Assembly: GCA_019116305.1 (NCBI GenBank)
Contig: DXBY01000153.1
Location: 1 to 57,474, forward strand
Reading direction: 5' to 3'
DNA from: Candidatus Ruania gallistercoris
GTDB lineage: Bacteria > Actinomycetota > Actinomycetes > Actinomycetales > Beutenbergiaceae
DNA: 57,474 bases
Below, in pieces: positions 8,715 to 17,259 of this stretch. Every line of letters starts with the position of its first letter. The stretch's first letter is position 1. Made by a program: the position numbers and the translations under genes. The notes below the pieces were generated by a model, which was not told the origin of the DNA, ran no database searches, and saw nothing but the letters and a program-made list of their open reading frames with translations.

Positions 8715-9625
8715 GACGTCCTCCCCACGAGGCGGCGCTGGATCAGCGAGAAGATCAGGGTGATCACCAGCAGCACCACGCCGGCCGCGCTCGCGTAGCC
8801 GAAGTCGAAGTAGCCGAAGCCCTGGTCGTAGATCATGTAGGTCAACGTGTAGCTGGCGCGCACCGGGCCGCCGGAAGTCATCACGTAGATGGTGTCGAAC
8901 ACCTGGAAGGACTTCACCGTCTCCAGCACCAGCACGAAGAACAGCGCGGGTTTGAGCAGCGGCATCGTGACATTGCGGAACCGCTGCCAGGCGTTCGCGC
9001 CGTCAAGTGCGGCTGCTTCGTAGTAGTCCGCAGGGATGGCGAGCATGCCCGCCAGCAGGATGAGCATGTTGTAGCCGAAGTTCATCCACGCGCTGACCAG
9101 CGCCAGGGAGGGCAGCACCCAGAAACTGCTCTGCAACCAGTTCACCCCGCCGATCCCCACGCCGTCCAGCACCCAGTTCAGCGGGCCGTCCGGGCTGAAG
9201 ATCCACACGAAGATCAGACCGGAGAGCACCGGGGAGGTGACCACCGGCAAGAAGAAGATCGAGCGGTAGAAGGACATCCCGCGCAGCACCCGGTTGCACA
9301 GCTGCGCCATCGCCAACGAGATCGCGACGGTGAGCGGGATCGCCACGAACGCATAGACCCCGGTGGCGCGCAGCGCATTCCAGAAGATCGGGTCGGCGAA
9401 CAGCCGCTGGAAGTTCTGCAGGCCGAGCAGCTCGAACGTGCCGTTCAGCTTGTACTCACCGAGGCTGAGCATCATCCCGTACAGGGCGGGAACGATCCGG
9501 AAGATGGTGAAGAACACCACGTACGGGCCGATGAAGACGTAGGCCACCAGAGCCGCTCGGGAAGTGAGGACTCGGCGGCGGCGCGAGGGGCGGAGCTCAG
9601 GGGCGGAGGCGGAGATGGTCGCCAC
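8711..9625 (-). CDS. CUT1 sugar ABC transporter permease (MalF/UgpA type)
   Basis: Inner-membrane permease of 304 residues with about six helices. The EAA loop is EAAALDGA at 203-210, followed by NVTMPLLKPALFF. GTG at 9625 is the only sensible start; the upstream SD is weak (GAGAAAG), which fits translation from an mRNA shared with the upstream lipoprotein gene. A strong hairpin at 9656-9701 separates it from that gene. It pairs with the permease at 7839-8714. Confidence 0.93.
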   Translation of the reverse strand: MATISASAPELRPSRRRRVLTSRAALVAYVFIGPYVVFFTIFRIVPALYGMMLSLGEYKLNGTFELLGLQNFQRLFADPIFWNALRATGVYAFVAIPLTVAISLAMAQLCNRVLRGMSFYRSIFFLPVVTSPVLSGLIFVWIFSPDGPLNWVLDGVGIGGVNWLQSSFWVLPSLALVSAWMNFGYNMLILLAGMLAIPADYYEAAALDGANAWQRFRNVTMPLLKPALFFVLVLETVKSFQVFDTIYVMTSGGPVRASYTLTYMIYDQGFGYFDFGYASAAGVVLLVITLIFSLIQRRLVGRTS

Positions 9626-9655
9626 GTTGTCTACTTTCTCGACGTGATTACGGGC

Positions 9656-9701
9656 TCGAGGGGCGCACCCGGGGCGGACTCGCCCCAGGTGCGCCCCTCG
9701 A
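9656..9701 (-). terminator. intra-operon hairpin between lipoprotein and permease genes
   Basis: TCGAGGGGCGCACC (9656-9669) pairs perfectly with 9688-9701, and an inner GGGCG/CGCCC stem extends it. It sits after the binding-protein gene and before the permeases. A partial terminator or RNA-stabilising loop here would give more binding protein than permease, a known pattern for ABC importers. The role is inferred. Confidence 0.65.
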
Positions 9702-9709
9702 CGGTCTGC

Positions 9710-10966
9710 TCAGCCTCGTTCCAGCAAGGCGTTGACCTCTTGCTCAGCAGCGTCGAGCGCAGCCTGAGGATCGTTCCCGTTCACCAGGACGGACTGGATG
9801 TGCGGGCGGATGGTGTCGATGATCTGCCGTGCCTGCGGGTGCATGATCCCGACCCGGACCTGGTCGAGGTAGTCCATCCCCTGTGCAGTCTGCGGGTCAT
9901 CCTCAAACAGGTCGTCGATCGACTCCCGCGGGGGCAGGTACCCGGTGTCGGCGAGGAAGTCCCGCTGGAAGTCCTCATCGCTGAGGAAGCGCACCCACGC
10001 CCGGGCGGCCTCCGGGTTCTCCGTGGTGTTGAAGATCGACCAGGCACCCACGGAACCGCCGGCCACCTGCTCGACGTTCTGCAGCGGCGGGACCACCTCG
10101 ATGATGTCCGGGTCGACCAGCTCCCGGGTCTGGGTGAGGTTGCCGCCCATCACGTAGCCGACCTCACCCTGGCCGACGGCAGTCTGCTCGAAGGGCTCCA
10201 TCACGGTCAGCGGCTGCTGCGGGACCCACTCCTCCTGCACCATCTCCTGGATCAGCTCCAGGGCCTCCAGGCCTTCCGGGCTGTTGAACGCGGCGGCGGA
10301 CATGTCCTCGGTGAGGACCTCGCCGCCGGCCTGCCAGAGGAACATGTAGAAGGTGTGGTTCAGCGTGGAGGTACCGGAGTACTCGGTCGCGTAGTAGCCC
10401 GCGTCCACGAACTTCGGGGCCGCCTCGCGGAACTCGTCCCAGGTGGTCGGGCACTCCGCATCGGCGGCTTCCAGGGCCTCGGTGTTGCAGTAGGAGGTCA
10501 TCATCTGCATCAGCACCGGTGCGCCGTAGAGGGTGTCCTCCCACGTGTTCGCCTCCAGGGAGGAGTCGTAGAAGTCGTCCCAGTCATCGCGCAGATCGTC
10601 CAGCGGCATGAGCATCTCTTCTTCGGCCCACTGGGGGATGAAGTCCGGGTTGAAGTAGATGACATCGGGCGCGTTCTGCCCGGCCACAGCCGTGACGATC
10701 GCGTCCTCGCGGTTGCTGAACGACTGCGGGACCAGCTCGATGTTGACGTTCGGGTACTCCTCGTTGAACGCCTCGACGTGCGGCTGCCACCAGTCGGTGG
10801 TCTCGGAGACGCCGACCGGGTAGAACCAGAAGGTGACGTCGCCGGAGACGTCCTCCGGGTTCTCGGGTTCACCGCCCGACCCGTCGTCGCCTCCGCCGCA
10901 GGCGGCAACCAGCACCATCGCCGCGGCTGCCATACCGGTGACCTTGGCTACCGTTGTGCGCTTCAT
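9710..10966 (-). CDS. extracellular sugar-binding lipoprotein of CUT1 importer
   Basis: Solute-binding protein of 418 residues, anchored outside the membrane. The type II signal ends in lipobox VAAC with Cys23, followed by a GGGDDGSG linker. The body has the family-1 binding-protein layout: GDVTFWFYPVG near 44, a PDVIYFNPDFIPQWAEE segment, and a C-terminal YLPPRESIDDLF segment before DYLDQVRVGIMHPQ. The start is ATG at 10966 behind AGGGAGG-like purines. It is first in the importer operon and driven by a promoter carrying a LacI-type operator (11006-11019). The ligand cannot be told from sequence. The cargo is probably an oligosaccharide released by the secreted propeller proteins, if these are indeed enzymes. 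Confidence 0.93.
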   Translation of the reverse strand: MKRTTVAKVTGMAAAAMVLVAACGGGDDGSGGEPENPEDVSGDVTFWFYPVGVSETTDWWQPHVEAFNEEYPNVNIELVPQSFSNREDAIVTAVAGQNAPDVIYFNPDFIPQWAEEEMLMPLDDLRDDWDDFYDSSLEANTWEDTLYGAPVLMQMMTSYCNTEALEAADAECPTTWDEFREAAPKFVDAGYYATEYSGTSTLNHTFYMFLWQAGGEVLTEDMSAAAFNSPEGLEALELIQEMVQEEWVPQQPLTVMEPFEQTAVGQGEVGYVMGGNLTQTRELVDPDIIEVVPPLQNVEQVAGGSVGAWSIFNTTENPEAARAWVRFLSDEDFQRDFLADTGYLPPRESIDDLFEDDPQTAQGMDYLDQVRVGIMHPQARQIIDTIRPHIQSVLVNGNDPQAALDAAEQEVNALLERG

Positions 10967-11005
10967 GCGCCCTCCCAGTCAGTCCTCGTCTTTGAACACC
11001 ACAGT

Positions 11006-11052
11006 TGCAAGCGGTTGCAGGAACGCTAACGAAGCCGTCGTCTGGATGTCAA
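11006..11052 (-). promoter_or_regulatory. promoter and LacI-type operator of the CUT1 importer
   Basis: On the minus strand, -35 TTGACA (11052-11047) and -10 TAGCGT (11028-11023) are 18 bases apart. The operator TGCAAGCGGTTGCA (plus strand 11006-11019) follows directly and would cover the start of transcription. Confidence 0.75.
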
Positions 11053-11129
11053 GACAGCGCAAGGGGCGCTGAGGTAACGTTCTGGTCTCGGCGCAGGCGG
11101 CGGCTCGCTGAGCCGCACCCCGCCGCGGA

Positions 11130-11143
11130 TGCAACCGGTGGCT
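11130..11143 (+). promoter_or_regulatory. LacI-type operator in the repressor's own leader
   Basis: GCAACCGGTGGC (11131-11142) differs at one base from the consensus GCAACCGGTTGC of the other sites. It lies about 90 bases before the repressor start and downstream of a possible -10 TAACGT (11075-11080). This suggests autoregulation by a roadblock. Confidence 0.5.
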
Positions 11144-11233
11144 TCAATCGGTACCGCGTGGCGGGCCGGATGTGTCACCCTTGGATCCCGGCTGCACGGG
11201 GACTGCAGCGGGCTCCTCCGGAAGGACAGGGTG

Positions 11234-12211
11234 ATGACGCGAGCCACGATCTACTCGATCGCCGCAGAGCTCGGAATCTCGGCGTCGACGGTCTCGCGCG
11301 CGTTCTCGCGGCCCGATCTGGTGCGGGACTCGGTGCGGCAACGCATCCTCGACGCCGCGGACCAGATCGGTTATCAGCCGAGCCGGGCGGCCCGCAGCGT
11401 GGCCACCGGGCGCACCGGCCTGATCGGCCTGCTCGTGCCGGACATCACCAACCCGTTCGTCCCGCCGCTGGTGCGGGCGATCGAGATGGCGGCAGCCGAG
11501 CGGCAGGCGGGTGTGCTGCTCGTGGATGCCCGGGCGAACGGCGATGCGGAGCCGGGTCTGGTGGTCCAGCTCAAGGCGCAGGTGGATGGTCTAGTGATCG
11601 TCTCCCCGCGTTCCGGAGCCAGTGCGCTGAGCGGGGCGCTCGGTGCCACGCCCGCGGTGATCGTGAACCGCGTGATGCGCGGGATGGCCAGCGTGGTCTG
11701 CGACAACACGGCGGCGATTGGGCAGGCGGTGCAGGCGCTGGTAGCCGACGGGCACGAGCGGCTCGCCTTGTTGCGCGGCCCCGCCGATGCCTGGGCTGCC
11801 AAGCGCCGGACCGAGGCGTTCCGCCGCGCTGCGGCAGGTGCTGGGGTGGAGCTGGCCGAGCACGGGCCGTTCGAGGCTCAGTTCGAGGACGGGCGCACAG
11901 CGGCCGAGGCCGTGGCTGCCTCCGGCGCGACGGCGGTGCTCGCGTTCGACGACCTGATGGCCTCCGGGGTGATCGCGGGTCTGACCGACGCCGGGTTGCG
12001 GGTGCCGCACGATGTCAGCGTGCTCGGCTGTGACGACGTGCTCCTCGCTCGGACGATGACGCCGACGCTGAGCACGATCAGTGCCCCGATCGATGGTCTG
12101 GGCGAGCGGGCCCTGGTGTTGCTGGGCGAGGTGATGGCCGGAGGGGATGTGCGCCAGGAGCGGCTGGAGGGCACGCTGGCGTTGCGGGGGACCACGGCGG
12201 AAGCGCGCTGA
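11234..12211 (+). CDS. LacI family transcriptional repressor
   Basis: DNA-binding regulator of 325 residues. The helix-turn-helix is TIYSIAAELGISASTVSRAF (about 5-24), the hinge YQPSRAARSVATG is at 47-59, and a periplasmic-binding-protein-like sensor domain begins GLIGLLVPDITNPF. ATG 11234 follows GGAAGGAC by about 8 bases; GTG 11231 is an alternative. An in-frame ATG at 11129 would add 35 odd residues and begin in an operator, so it is rejected. It is divergent from the importer genes and lies between the operators. The central CpG of the seven sites nearby is the usual mark of LacI-family operators, so this protein is their probable reader. The effector is probably a sugar released from the substrate. 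Confidence 0.93.
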   Translation: MTRATIYSIAAELGISASTVSRAFSRPDLVRDSVRQRILDAADQIGYQPSRAARSVATGRTGLIGLLVPDITNPFVPPLVRAIEMAAAERQAGVLLVDARANGDAEPGLVVQLKAQVDGLVIVSPRSGASALSGALGATPAVIVNRVMRGMASVVCDNTAAIGQAVQALVADGHERLALLRGPADAWAAKRRTEAFRRAAAGAGVELAEHGPFEAQFEDGRTAAEAVAASGATAVLAFDDLMASGVIAGLTDAGLRVPHDVSVLGCDDVLLARTMTPTLSTISAPIDGLGERALVLLGEVMAGGDVRQERLEGTLALRGTTAEAR

Positions 12212-12215
12212 GTCC

Positions 12216-12260
12216 GGCCGGCCCCGCGCTGTGCCGGGCTGCCGCCGAACGGGGCCGGCC
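12216..12260 (+). terminator. hairpin after lacI-family gene
   Basis: GGCCGGCCCCG (12216-12226) pairs perfectly with CGGGGCCGGCC (12250-12260), starting 5 bases after the stop. It isolates the repressor gene from the next promoter. Confidence 0.62.
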
Positions 12261-12270
12261 AGACGCTTCG

Positions 12271-12314
12271 TTGACCGCACCGGCGGGCGCTGCTAAGTTG
12301 TAGCAACCGGTTGC
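12271..12314 (+). promoter_or_regulatory. promoter and perfect LacI-type operator before propeller gene 2
   Basis: -35 TTGACC (12271-12276), 17-base spacer, extended -10 TGCTAAGTT with the hexamer TAAGTT at 12294-12299. The perfect palindrome GCAACCGGTTGC (12303-12314) follows, over the expected transcription start. It is the best example of the regulon motif in the window. Confidence 0.82.
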
Positions 12315-12379
12315 AACGAAGCGATGTGCGTGCCGCGCTGGCCGCCTGCGTCCGGCCGGGTTGACGAACGGAGAAGCGC

Positions 12380-14887
12380 ATGGCTGCGGTGACACGAGCG
12401 GGAAGCGGCCGACGCCTGCTGGTGGCCCTCGCCGCAGTTCTTGGCATCGTCCTGGCGGCCCAGGCAGTGCCCGGCGGCGCACGGGCCGAGGCACCGGAGG
12501 ATCCCCTCGGGCCGGTGAACGGCGGCTTCGAGGAACCGGTCGGAGACGAGGGCATCCCGGGCTGGCAGAGCCGTGGCGGCGAACTCGGCAGCGCAGCCGT
12601 GGTCAGCGACCCGGTGTTCGCCGGGTCTCAGAGCCTGCGGCTGGACGACCCGGCCGACGATGCGGCCTTCGGCCTGATGAGTACGCCGATGCCGGTCCAG
12701 GCCGAGCACACCTACCGGCTGTCGATGCAGACGTACGTCGAACGTGGCACGCCCACGGTGTACGTGTACTTCTACGATGCCGAGGGCACCGAGCTCGAGG
12801 CTCGCTCCGAGCACTTCGAGGACGCACCGACCGGCCAGTGGGCGCCCGCGACCCTGGATGTGACCGTGCCCGAGGGGGCCAGCAGCGCCGCCGTCTACCT
12901 GTACTCGACCATCGGCCGGGTCTCCACCTACTACGTCGACGACGTCGGTCTCAGCCACGTTCGCGCACCGATCGAGGTCGAGGAGCTCGGAGTCGCTTTC
13001 TACAGTCCGAACGTGCGCCTTGCCGCCACGGACGTGCTGGCCGACGGCACCCGGGTCGGGTACCTGTTCTCCGACGGTCAGCCGGTCAGCCTCACCATGG
13101 TCGACCTGAGCACCGGCGAGATCCTGGACACCCACGACTTCGAGGGCTACTCGATCGGCGCCTCGATCGTGGTGGCTGACGACGACCGCGTCTACCTCAG
13201 TGTCCGCGGCCCCAACGACGGCACGTTGTGGCGTTACGACCCCGCCTCAGGAGCCCTCGACCGGCTGGCCGGCCGGATCGTCGGGGAAGCGATGCTGCGT
13301 AGTCTGGTGATCGAGGACGGGATCCTGTACGGCAGCACCTATCCGAACGCCAAGGTCTTCTCCTACGACCTGGCCACCGAGCAGGTCCGCGACTACGGCA
13401 GTGTGGTCGAGGACGGTTCCTACGCCTGGGGCTTCGACATGATCGACGGCGAGCTCTGGGTGGGCACCGGCGCCGTACCGCACCTGATGCGGCTCGACCC
13501 GGACACCGGAGAGGTCACCGAGCTCCCGCTGCCTGACGAGGTCGCTGAGAGTGCCGACTTCATCACCCGAGTGGAGCAGCTCGGTGACAAGGTGCTGGTG
13601 AGCTACTCCCCGGCAGGAAGCAGGAACACAGCGATCTACGACCTGGCCACCGAGCAGTGGCAGGACGGCATCGACAGGGTTTCCGGCCCGTGGACCTCGC
13701 CGTCAGGCGACGGCACCGTGTACTACGTCGACGGCGACACGGTCAGCGGCATCGAGCTGGAGAGCGGCGCGGAGGTCAGCATCGACTGGGCCGGCAGCGG
13801 CATCGCCGACGAACTCGATGGCACCACCGAGCTCGCCCTCCTCGACGAAGGGCTCCAGGACGCACCGGGCCCGACGCTGGTCGGCATCAGGTCCGACGGC
13901 AGCATCTGGCATTACCAGCTGGCCGTAGGTGTCGGTGACGTTCTCGAGATCGCGCTGCGCGGCGCGCCGGCGACGGTGCACTCGGTGGGCACTGGCGCCG
14001 ACGGCGACATCTACTACGGCGCCTACCTCAGCGCCGGAGTGATGGCACGGGTGGACGTGCAGAGCAGAACCCTGGAACAGATCACCGGCCCCACCCAGGC
14101 GGACAGCATCACTGCTGCGCGCGGCGGACGCACCGTGATCGCCACGTACCCGGGCGCCGAGTTCTACGCCGCCCGCAGCGACCAGCCGTGGAACTGGGGG
14201 AACAACCCGCAGCACGTGTTCAGCCTGGGGCGCGATGCGAACGGTCAGGACCGGCCGCTCTCCATGGTGGCAGCCGGTCCGTGGGTAGCCGCAGCCACCA
14301 TCCCGAACTACGGTGAGCTCGGCGGTGCCCTGACCATGTTCCACCCGGTCACCGGCCGCCACGAGGTGCACCGCAACATCGTGCCGGACCAGAGCGTGAC
14401 GGTGCTGGCCCACCGCGACCGGGTGGTCTACGGCGGCACCAGCATCTACGGCGGACTGTCGTCCACCCCGACCCAGGATGAAGCTGAGCTGTTCGCCTGG
14501 GACTACCGGCGTGATCGCCTGATCGCCAGCGAGGTGGTGGTGCCCGGGGCCGAGGTGATCCACGCCCTGGCCTTCGACGCCGACGGGGATCTGTGGGGTC
14601 TGGCGGACAACGGGGTGTTCTTCGAGTACGACGTCTCCGCCGGAGAGGTGCTGCGCACAGTGTCCACCTCGGCCACTGTGAACAACGACTGGGGCCGGCT
14701 CAGCGAGTTCTTCCTGTACCCGGACGGGACGTTCTACGGCGACGCCGGAGGACAGCTGTTCCACCTCGATCCCGAGACCGAGGAATTCACCACCCTGATC
14801 GCTGACGATGCCTACCACTCGGCGCTCGCCTCGGACGGGTCGATCTACTTCTCCGACCGGACCAGCATCTACCGCTACCAGCCATGA
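12380..14887 (+). CDS. secreted beta-propeller protein with N-terminal carbohydrate-binding-like module (paralogue 2)
   Basis: Exported protein of 835 residues. The signal peptide spans 1-36 (basic to 12, hydrophobic core, likely cut after ARA). Residues 46-192 look like a beta-sandwich carbohydrate-binding module: NGGFEE, GWQSRGGE, SLRLDDPADDAA, TYRLSMQTYV and a final YYVDDVGLS. Residues about 200-835 form a propeller aligning over its whole length with the 5077 protein: YPNAKV, GTGAVPHL (His368), WNWGNNPQHV (His612), PNYGELGGALT, NIVPDQSV and GGTSIYGGLSS. It lacks the C-terminal repeat domain of its paralogue. GGAGAAG precedes ATG 12380. It heads the operon with the dehydrogenase, enolase-family and hydrolase genes, and its promoter has a perfect operator. 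The binding module plus sugar regulon suggest a glycan-active enzyme or receptor. The family is not recognised. Confidence 0.86.
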   Translation: MAAVTRAGSGRRLLVALAAVLGIVLAAQAVPGGARAEAPEDPLGPVNGGFEEPVGDEGIPGWQSRGGELGSAAVVSDPVFAGSQSLRLDDPADDAAFGLMSTPMPVQAEHTYRLSMQTYVERGTPTVYVYFYDAEGTELEARSEHFEDAPTGQWAPATLDVTVPEGASSAAVYLYSTIGRVSTYYVDDVGLSHVRAPIEVEELGVAFYSPNVRLAATDVLADGTRVGYLFSDGQPVSLTMVDLSTGEILDTHDFEGYSIGASIVVADDDRVYLSVRGPNDGTLWRYDPASGALDRLAGRIVGEAMLRSLVIEDGILYGSTYPNAKVFSYDLATEQVRDYGSVVEDGSYAWGFDMIDGELWVGTGAVPHLMRLDPDTGEVTELPLPDEVAESADFITRVEQLGDKVLVSYSPAGSRNTAIYDLATEQWQDGIDRVSGPWTSPSGDGTVYYVDGDTVSGIELESGAEVSIDWAGSGIADELDGTTELALLDEGLQDAPGPTLVGIRSDGSIWHYQLAVGVGDVLEIALRGAPATVHSVGTGADGDIYYGAYLSAGVMARVDVQSRTLEQITGPTQADSITAARGGRTVIATYPGAEFYAARSDQPWNWGNNPQHVFSLGRDANGQDRPLSMVAAGPWVAAATIPNYGELGGALTMFHPVTGRHEVHRNIVPDQSVTVLAHRDRVVYGGTSIYGGLSSTPTQDEAELFAWDYRRDRLIASEVVVPGAEVIHALAFDADGDLWGLADNGVFFEYDVSAGEVLRTVSTSATVNNDWGRLSEFFLYPDGTFYGDAGGQLFHLDPETEEFTTLIADDAYHSALASDGSIYFSDRTSIYRYQP

Positions 14888-14907
14888 CAGAAAAGGAGCA
14901 GGCCACG

Positions 14908-15906
14908 GTGACCCACCCGCGCGCCTTCGTCGCCATCCGCCCGGAGGAATTTGACCGGCTCTTCGACGCGGCCACCGCCGCGGAGCTCGAGCGCCTGACG
15001 AGTCTCGACCGTGCGGTCGGTGCCGGCAAGGTCGAGCTGCCGGAGGACGTCGCCGACCGCTACGACGTGCTGATCACCTCCTGGAGCACCCAGCGCTTCC
15101 CGCCTGAGCAGCTCCAGGGAGACCGGCTCCAGCTGGCTGTGCACGCGGCCGGCTCGGTGCGCGGCCTGTTCTCCCGGGACTCCCTCGGCGGCCGCCTCCG
15201 GCTCGCCCAGGGCGGAGCGGATGCGATGGCAGTGGCGGTCGCCGAGCTGTCCGTGACCTTGGCACTGGTGCTACTGCGTAACGTGCACACCCACGACCGT
15301 GGCCTGCAGACCACCCGGGACTGGGTCGCCGGCGGGCGGGGGATGCTCGGGCGGTCCGTGCACGAGCAGCGGGTGGGCATCGTGGGCCTGTCCCGAGTGG
15401 GCCGCTCCGCCGCCCGGATGATGGCCGGACTGGGCGTGACGCGAATGAGCGCCTACGACCCCTACGCCGCACCGGAGAGCGCCCCCGGGATCGCACTGGT
15501 CGACCTCGACGAGCTCTGCCGCACCAGCGACGTGCTGCTCGTCTGCGCACCGGTCACCGCCGAGACACGCGGCCTGCTCGGCGCCGAGCAGTTCGCCGCC
15601 CTGCCCGACGGTGCGGTGCTGATCAACGCCGGCCGGTCGGCGGTCACTGACGAAGCCGCCCTGGTCCAGGAGCTGCTCACCGGGCGGATCAGCGCCGGCC
15701 TGGACGTGTTCGACACCGAACCGCTGCCTACCGACAGCCCGCTCTTCGGCCGGGACAACGTGGTGCTCACCCCGCACGTGGCCGGGGGCACCACCTGGTC
15801 GCGACACGAGCAGGGACGCGTCGTCGTCGCCGAGGTGGGCAGGTTCCTACGGGGCGAGCGGCTGGCCCATGAGGTGACCACGGCGAACTACGACCAGCTC
15901 GCCTGA
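14908..15906 (+). CDS. D-2-hydroxyacid dehydrogenase (NAD-binding)
   Basis: Cytoplasmic NAD(P)-dependent enzyme of 332 residues that interconverts 2-keto acids and D-2-hydroxyacids. The Rossmann motif is GIVGLSRVGRSAARMM. The catalytic set is INAGRS (Arg), DVFDTEPLP (Glu) and LTPHVAGG (His). GTG 14908 is chosen because AAAGGAG (14892-14898) lies 9 bases upstream. ATG 14884, which would overlap the preceding stop as ATGA and add 8 residues, has no SD but remains possible. It lies second in the LacI-controlled operon, before an enolase-superfamily enzyme. A 2-keto acid made by sugar-acid dehydration would be a natural substrate for reduction; that link is inferred. Confidence 0.9.
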   Translation: MTHPRAFVAIRPEEFDRLFDAATAAELERLTSLDRAVGAGKVELPEDVADRYDVLITSWSTQRFPPEQLQGDRLQLAVHAAGSVRGLFSRDSLGGRLRLAQGGADAMAVAVAELSVTLALVLLRNVHTHDRGLQTTRDWVAGGRGMLGRSVHEQRVGIVGLSRVGRSAARMMAGLGVTRMSAYDPYAAPESAPGIALVDLDELCRTSDVLLVCAPVTAETRGLLGAEQFAALPDGAVLINAGRSAVTDEAALVQELLTGRISAGLDVFDTEPLPTDSPLFGRDNVVLTPHVAGGTTWSRHEQGRVVVAEVGRFLRGERLAHEVTTANYDQLA

Positions 15907-15921
15907 CCGGTCCGGTGATGT

Positions 15922-17259
15922 ATGCGTAAGTCTGATGTCCAGGTGCTCAGCGCCGCGGCGTCCTTCCGCCCGATCCGGCTGGACCAACCGCTCTCGATCA
16001 GCGGCCGGGAGATCTCCTCGTTCAGCATGGCCGTGGTCGAGGTCCGCGTGGTCGATCGCACCGGCACCCCTGGCCGCGGCCTGGGCACGACCATGCTCTC
16101 GGTGCCATGGGCCTGGCCGGTGGCCGACATCGGCCTGGACGAACGAGACCGCGCGCTGCGTGAGCTCACCGAGGAGCTGGCCGACGCCCTCGTGCAGACC
16201 GGGCCTGGCGACCCGATCACGCTCTGGCGGGGGCTCTACTCCGGGCTGGACGAGCGGCTCGGCAGGTTGGCCGAGCGATACCGGGTGCCGCACATCCCGC
16301 GGCTGGCTGGACTGCTCGCCCTGGGTGCGGTGGACAGTGCCGTGCACGATGCGTGGGCCGCTGCCGCCGGTCGCCCGGCGAGCACGATGTATGACGCCGC
16401 GCACCTGACCGACGACCTCGGCTGGCTCGACCCCGCACTCGCCGGCCACTATCCGGGTGACTTCCTCACCACGCCACGGCGGCGGCTACCGGTCCAGCAC
16501 GTGGTGGGTGTGAGTGACCCGCTCACCGTGGCCGAGGCCGACGACGGCGGACGTGCGTTGACCGAGTGGCTGCGCACCGAGGGGGTGCGCTCGCTGAAGG
16601 TCAAGCTGAGTGGGCAGCGCCCGGAGCAGGATGCCCGCCGGGTGGTGGACATCACCAGGCTCGCCCAGGCCGAGGTGGGCCCGGTGGAGGTGGCACTGGA
16701 CCCGAACGAGGGCTGCGCAGGCGCGGAGGACGTGCTCCGGCTCCTCGAGGAGATCGAGCGGATCGCACCCGAGGTGATGCCGGCGCTGCAGTACCTGGAG
16801 CAGCCGGTCCCGCGGGACGCACCGGCCGAACCGGCGGCGATGACGCGTCTGGGTAAGCGGCTGCCGGTGCTGCTGGACGAAGGTTTCGCCGACCTGTCCT
16901 TGCTGCCCCGGCTGCGCGAGCTGGGCTGGTCCGGTGTGGTGGTCAAGGCTGCCAAGGGGCACAGCCTCGCGCTGCTCACCCATGCCTACGCCCGGGCCCA
17001 CGGGCTCTGGGTGGTGGTCCAGGACCTGACGGCGGTCTCCTGGGCGCTGGTGCACTCGGCGCGGCTGGTGAGCACCTTCGACCTGTCATCGGTGCACCTG
17101 GAGTACAACAGCCGGCAGTACGCCCCGGGCGCGGCCCGCGAGCTGCTGGCCGACCTTCCCGAGCTCATCCGGGTCCGCGGCGGGCGGGTGCAGCTACCCG
17201 CACCTGCAGCCAGTGGCCTCTACGAGCTGGCGTCCAGCACAGCAGAGGAGACCGAATGA
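15922..17259 (+). CDS. enolase-superfamily enzyme (mandelate racemase / muconate lactonizing type)
   Basis: Cytoplasmic Mg-dependent enzyme of 445 residues. The barrel carries SLKVKLSG with the KxK base (Lys226, Lys228), metal ligands Asp260 (ALDPNEG), Glu293 (YLEQPV) and Asp319/Glu320 (LLDEG), and a Lys on the opposite face in VVKAAKG (342/345). This is the muconate-lactonizing/dipeptide-epimerase pattern rather than the His-Asp dyad of mandelate racemase. At 445 residues it is longer than the usual 370-400, owing to a long N-terminal region (about 100-185). Family reactions start by taking a proton next to a carboxylate: dehydration of sugar acids, racemisation or cycloisomerisation. In a sugar operon, sugar-acid dehydration or epimerisation is likely. 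The next gene overlaps it by 4 bases. Confidence 0.88.
   Translation: MRKSDVQVLSAAASFRPIRLDQPLSISGREISSFSMAVVEVRVVDRTGTPGRGLGTTMLSVPWAWPVADIGLDERDRALRELTEELADALVQTGPGDPITLWRGLYSGLDERLGRLAERYRVPHIPRLAGLLALGAVDSAVHDAWAAAAGRPASTMYDAAHLTDDLGWLDPALAGHYPGDFLTTPRRRLPVQHVVGVSDPLTVAEADDGGRALTEWLRTEGVRSLKVKLSGQRPEQDARRVVDITRLAQAEVGPVEVALDPNEGCAGAEDVLRLLEEIERIAPEVMPALQYLEQPVPRDAPAEPAAMTRLGKRLPVLLDEGFADLSLLPRLRELGWSGVVVKAAKGHSLALLTHAYARAHGLWVVVQDLTAVSWALVHSARLVSTFDLSSVHLEYNSRQYAPGAARELLADLPELIRVRGGRVQLPAPAASGLYELASSTAEETE

Noticed and set aside
9644-11029. Plus-strand frame opposite the sugar-binding lipoprotein.
   Set aside because: Antisense shadow. The minus strand encodes a clear lipobox and binding-protein fold.
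11129-11233. N-terminal extension of the LacI-family protein from an upstream ATG.
   Set aside because: It would begin at an operator, adds 35 residues before the helix-turn-helix that the family lacks, and has no SD. ATG 11234 has one.
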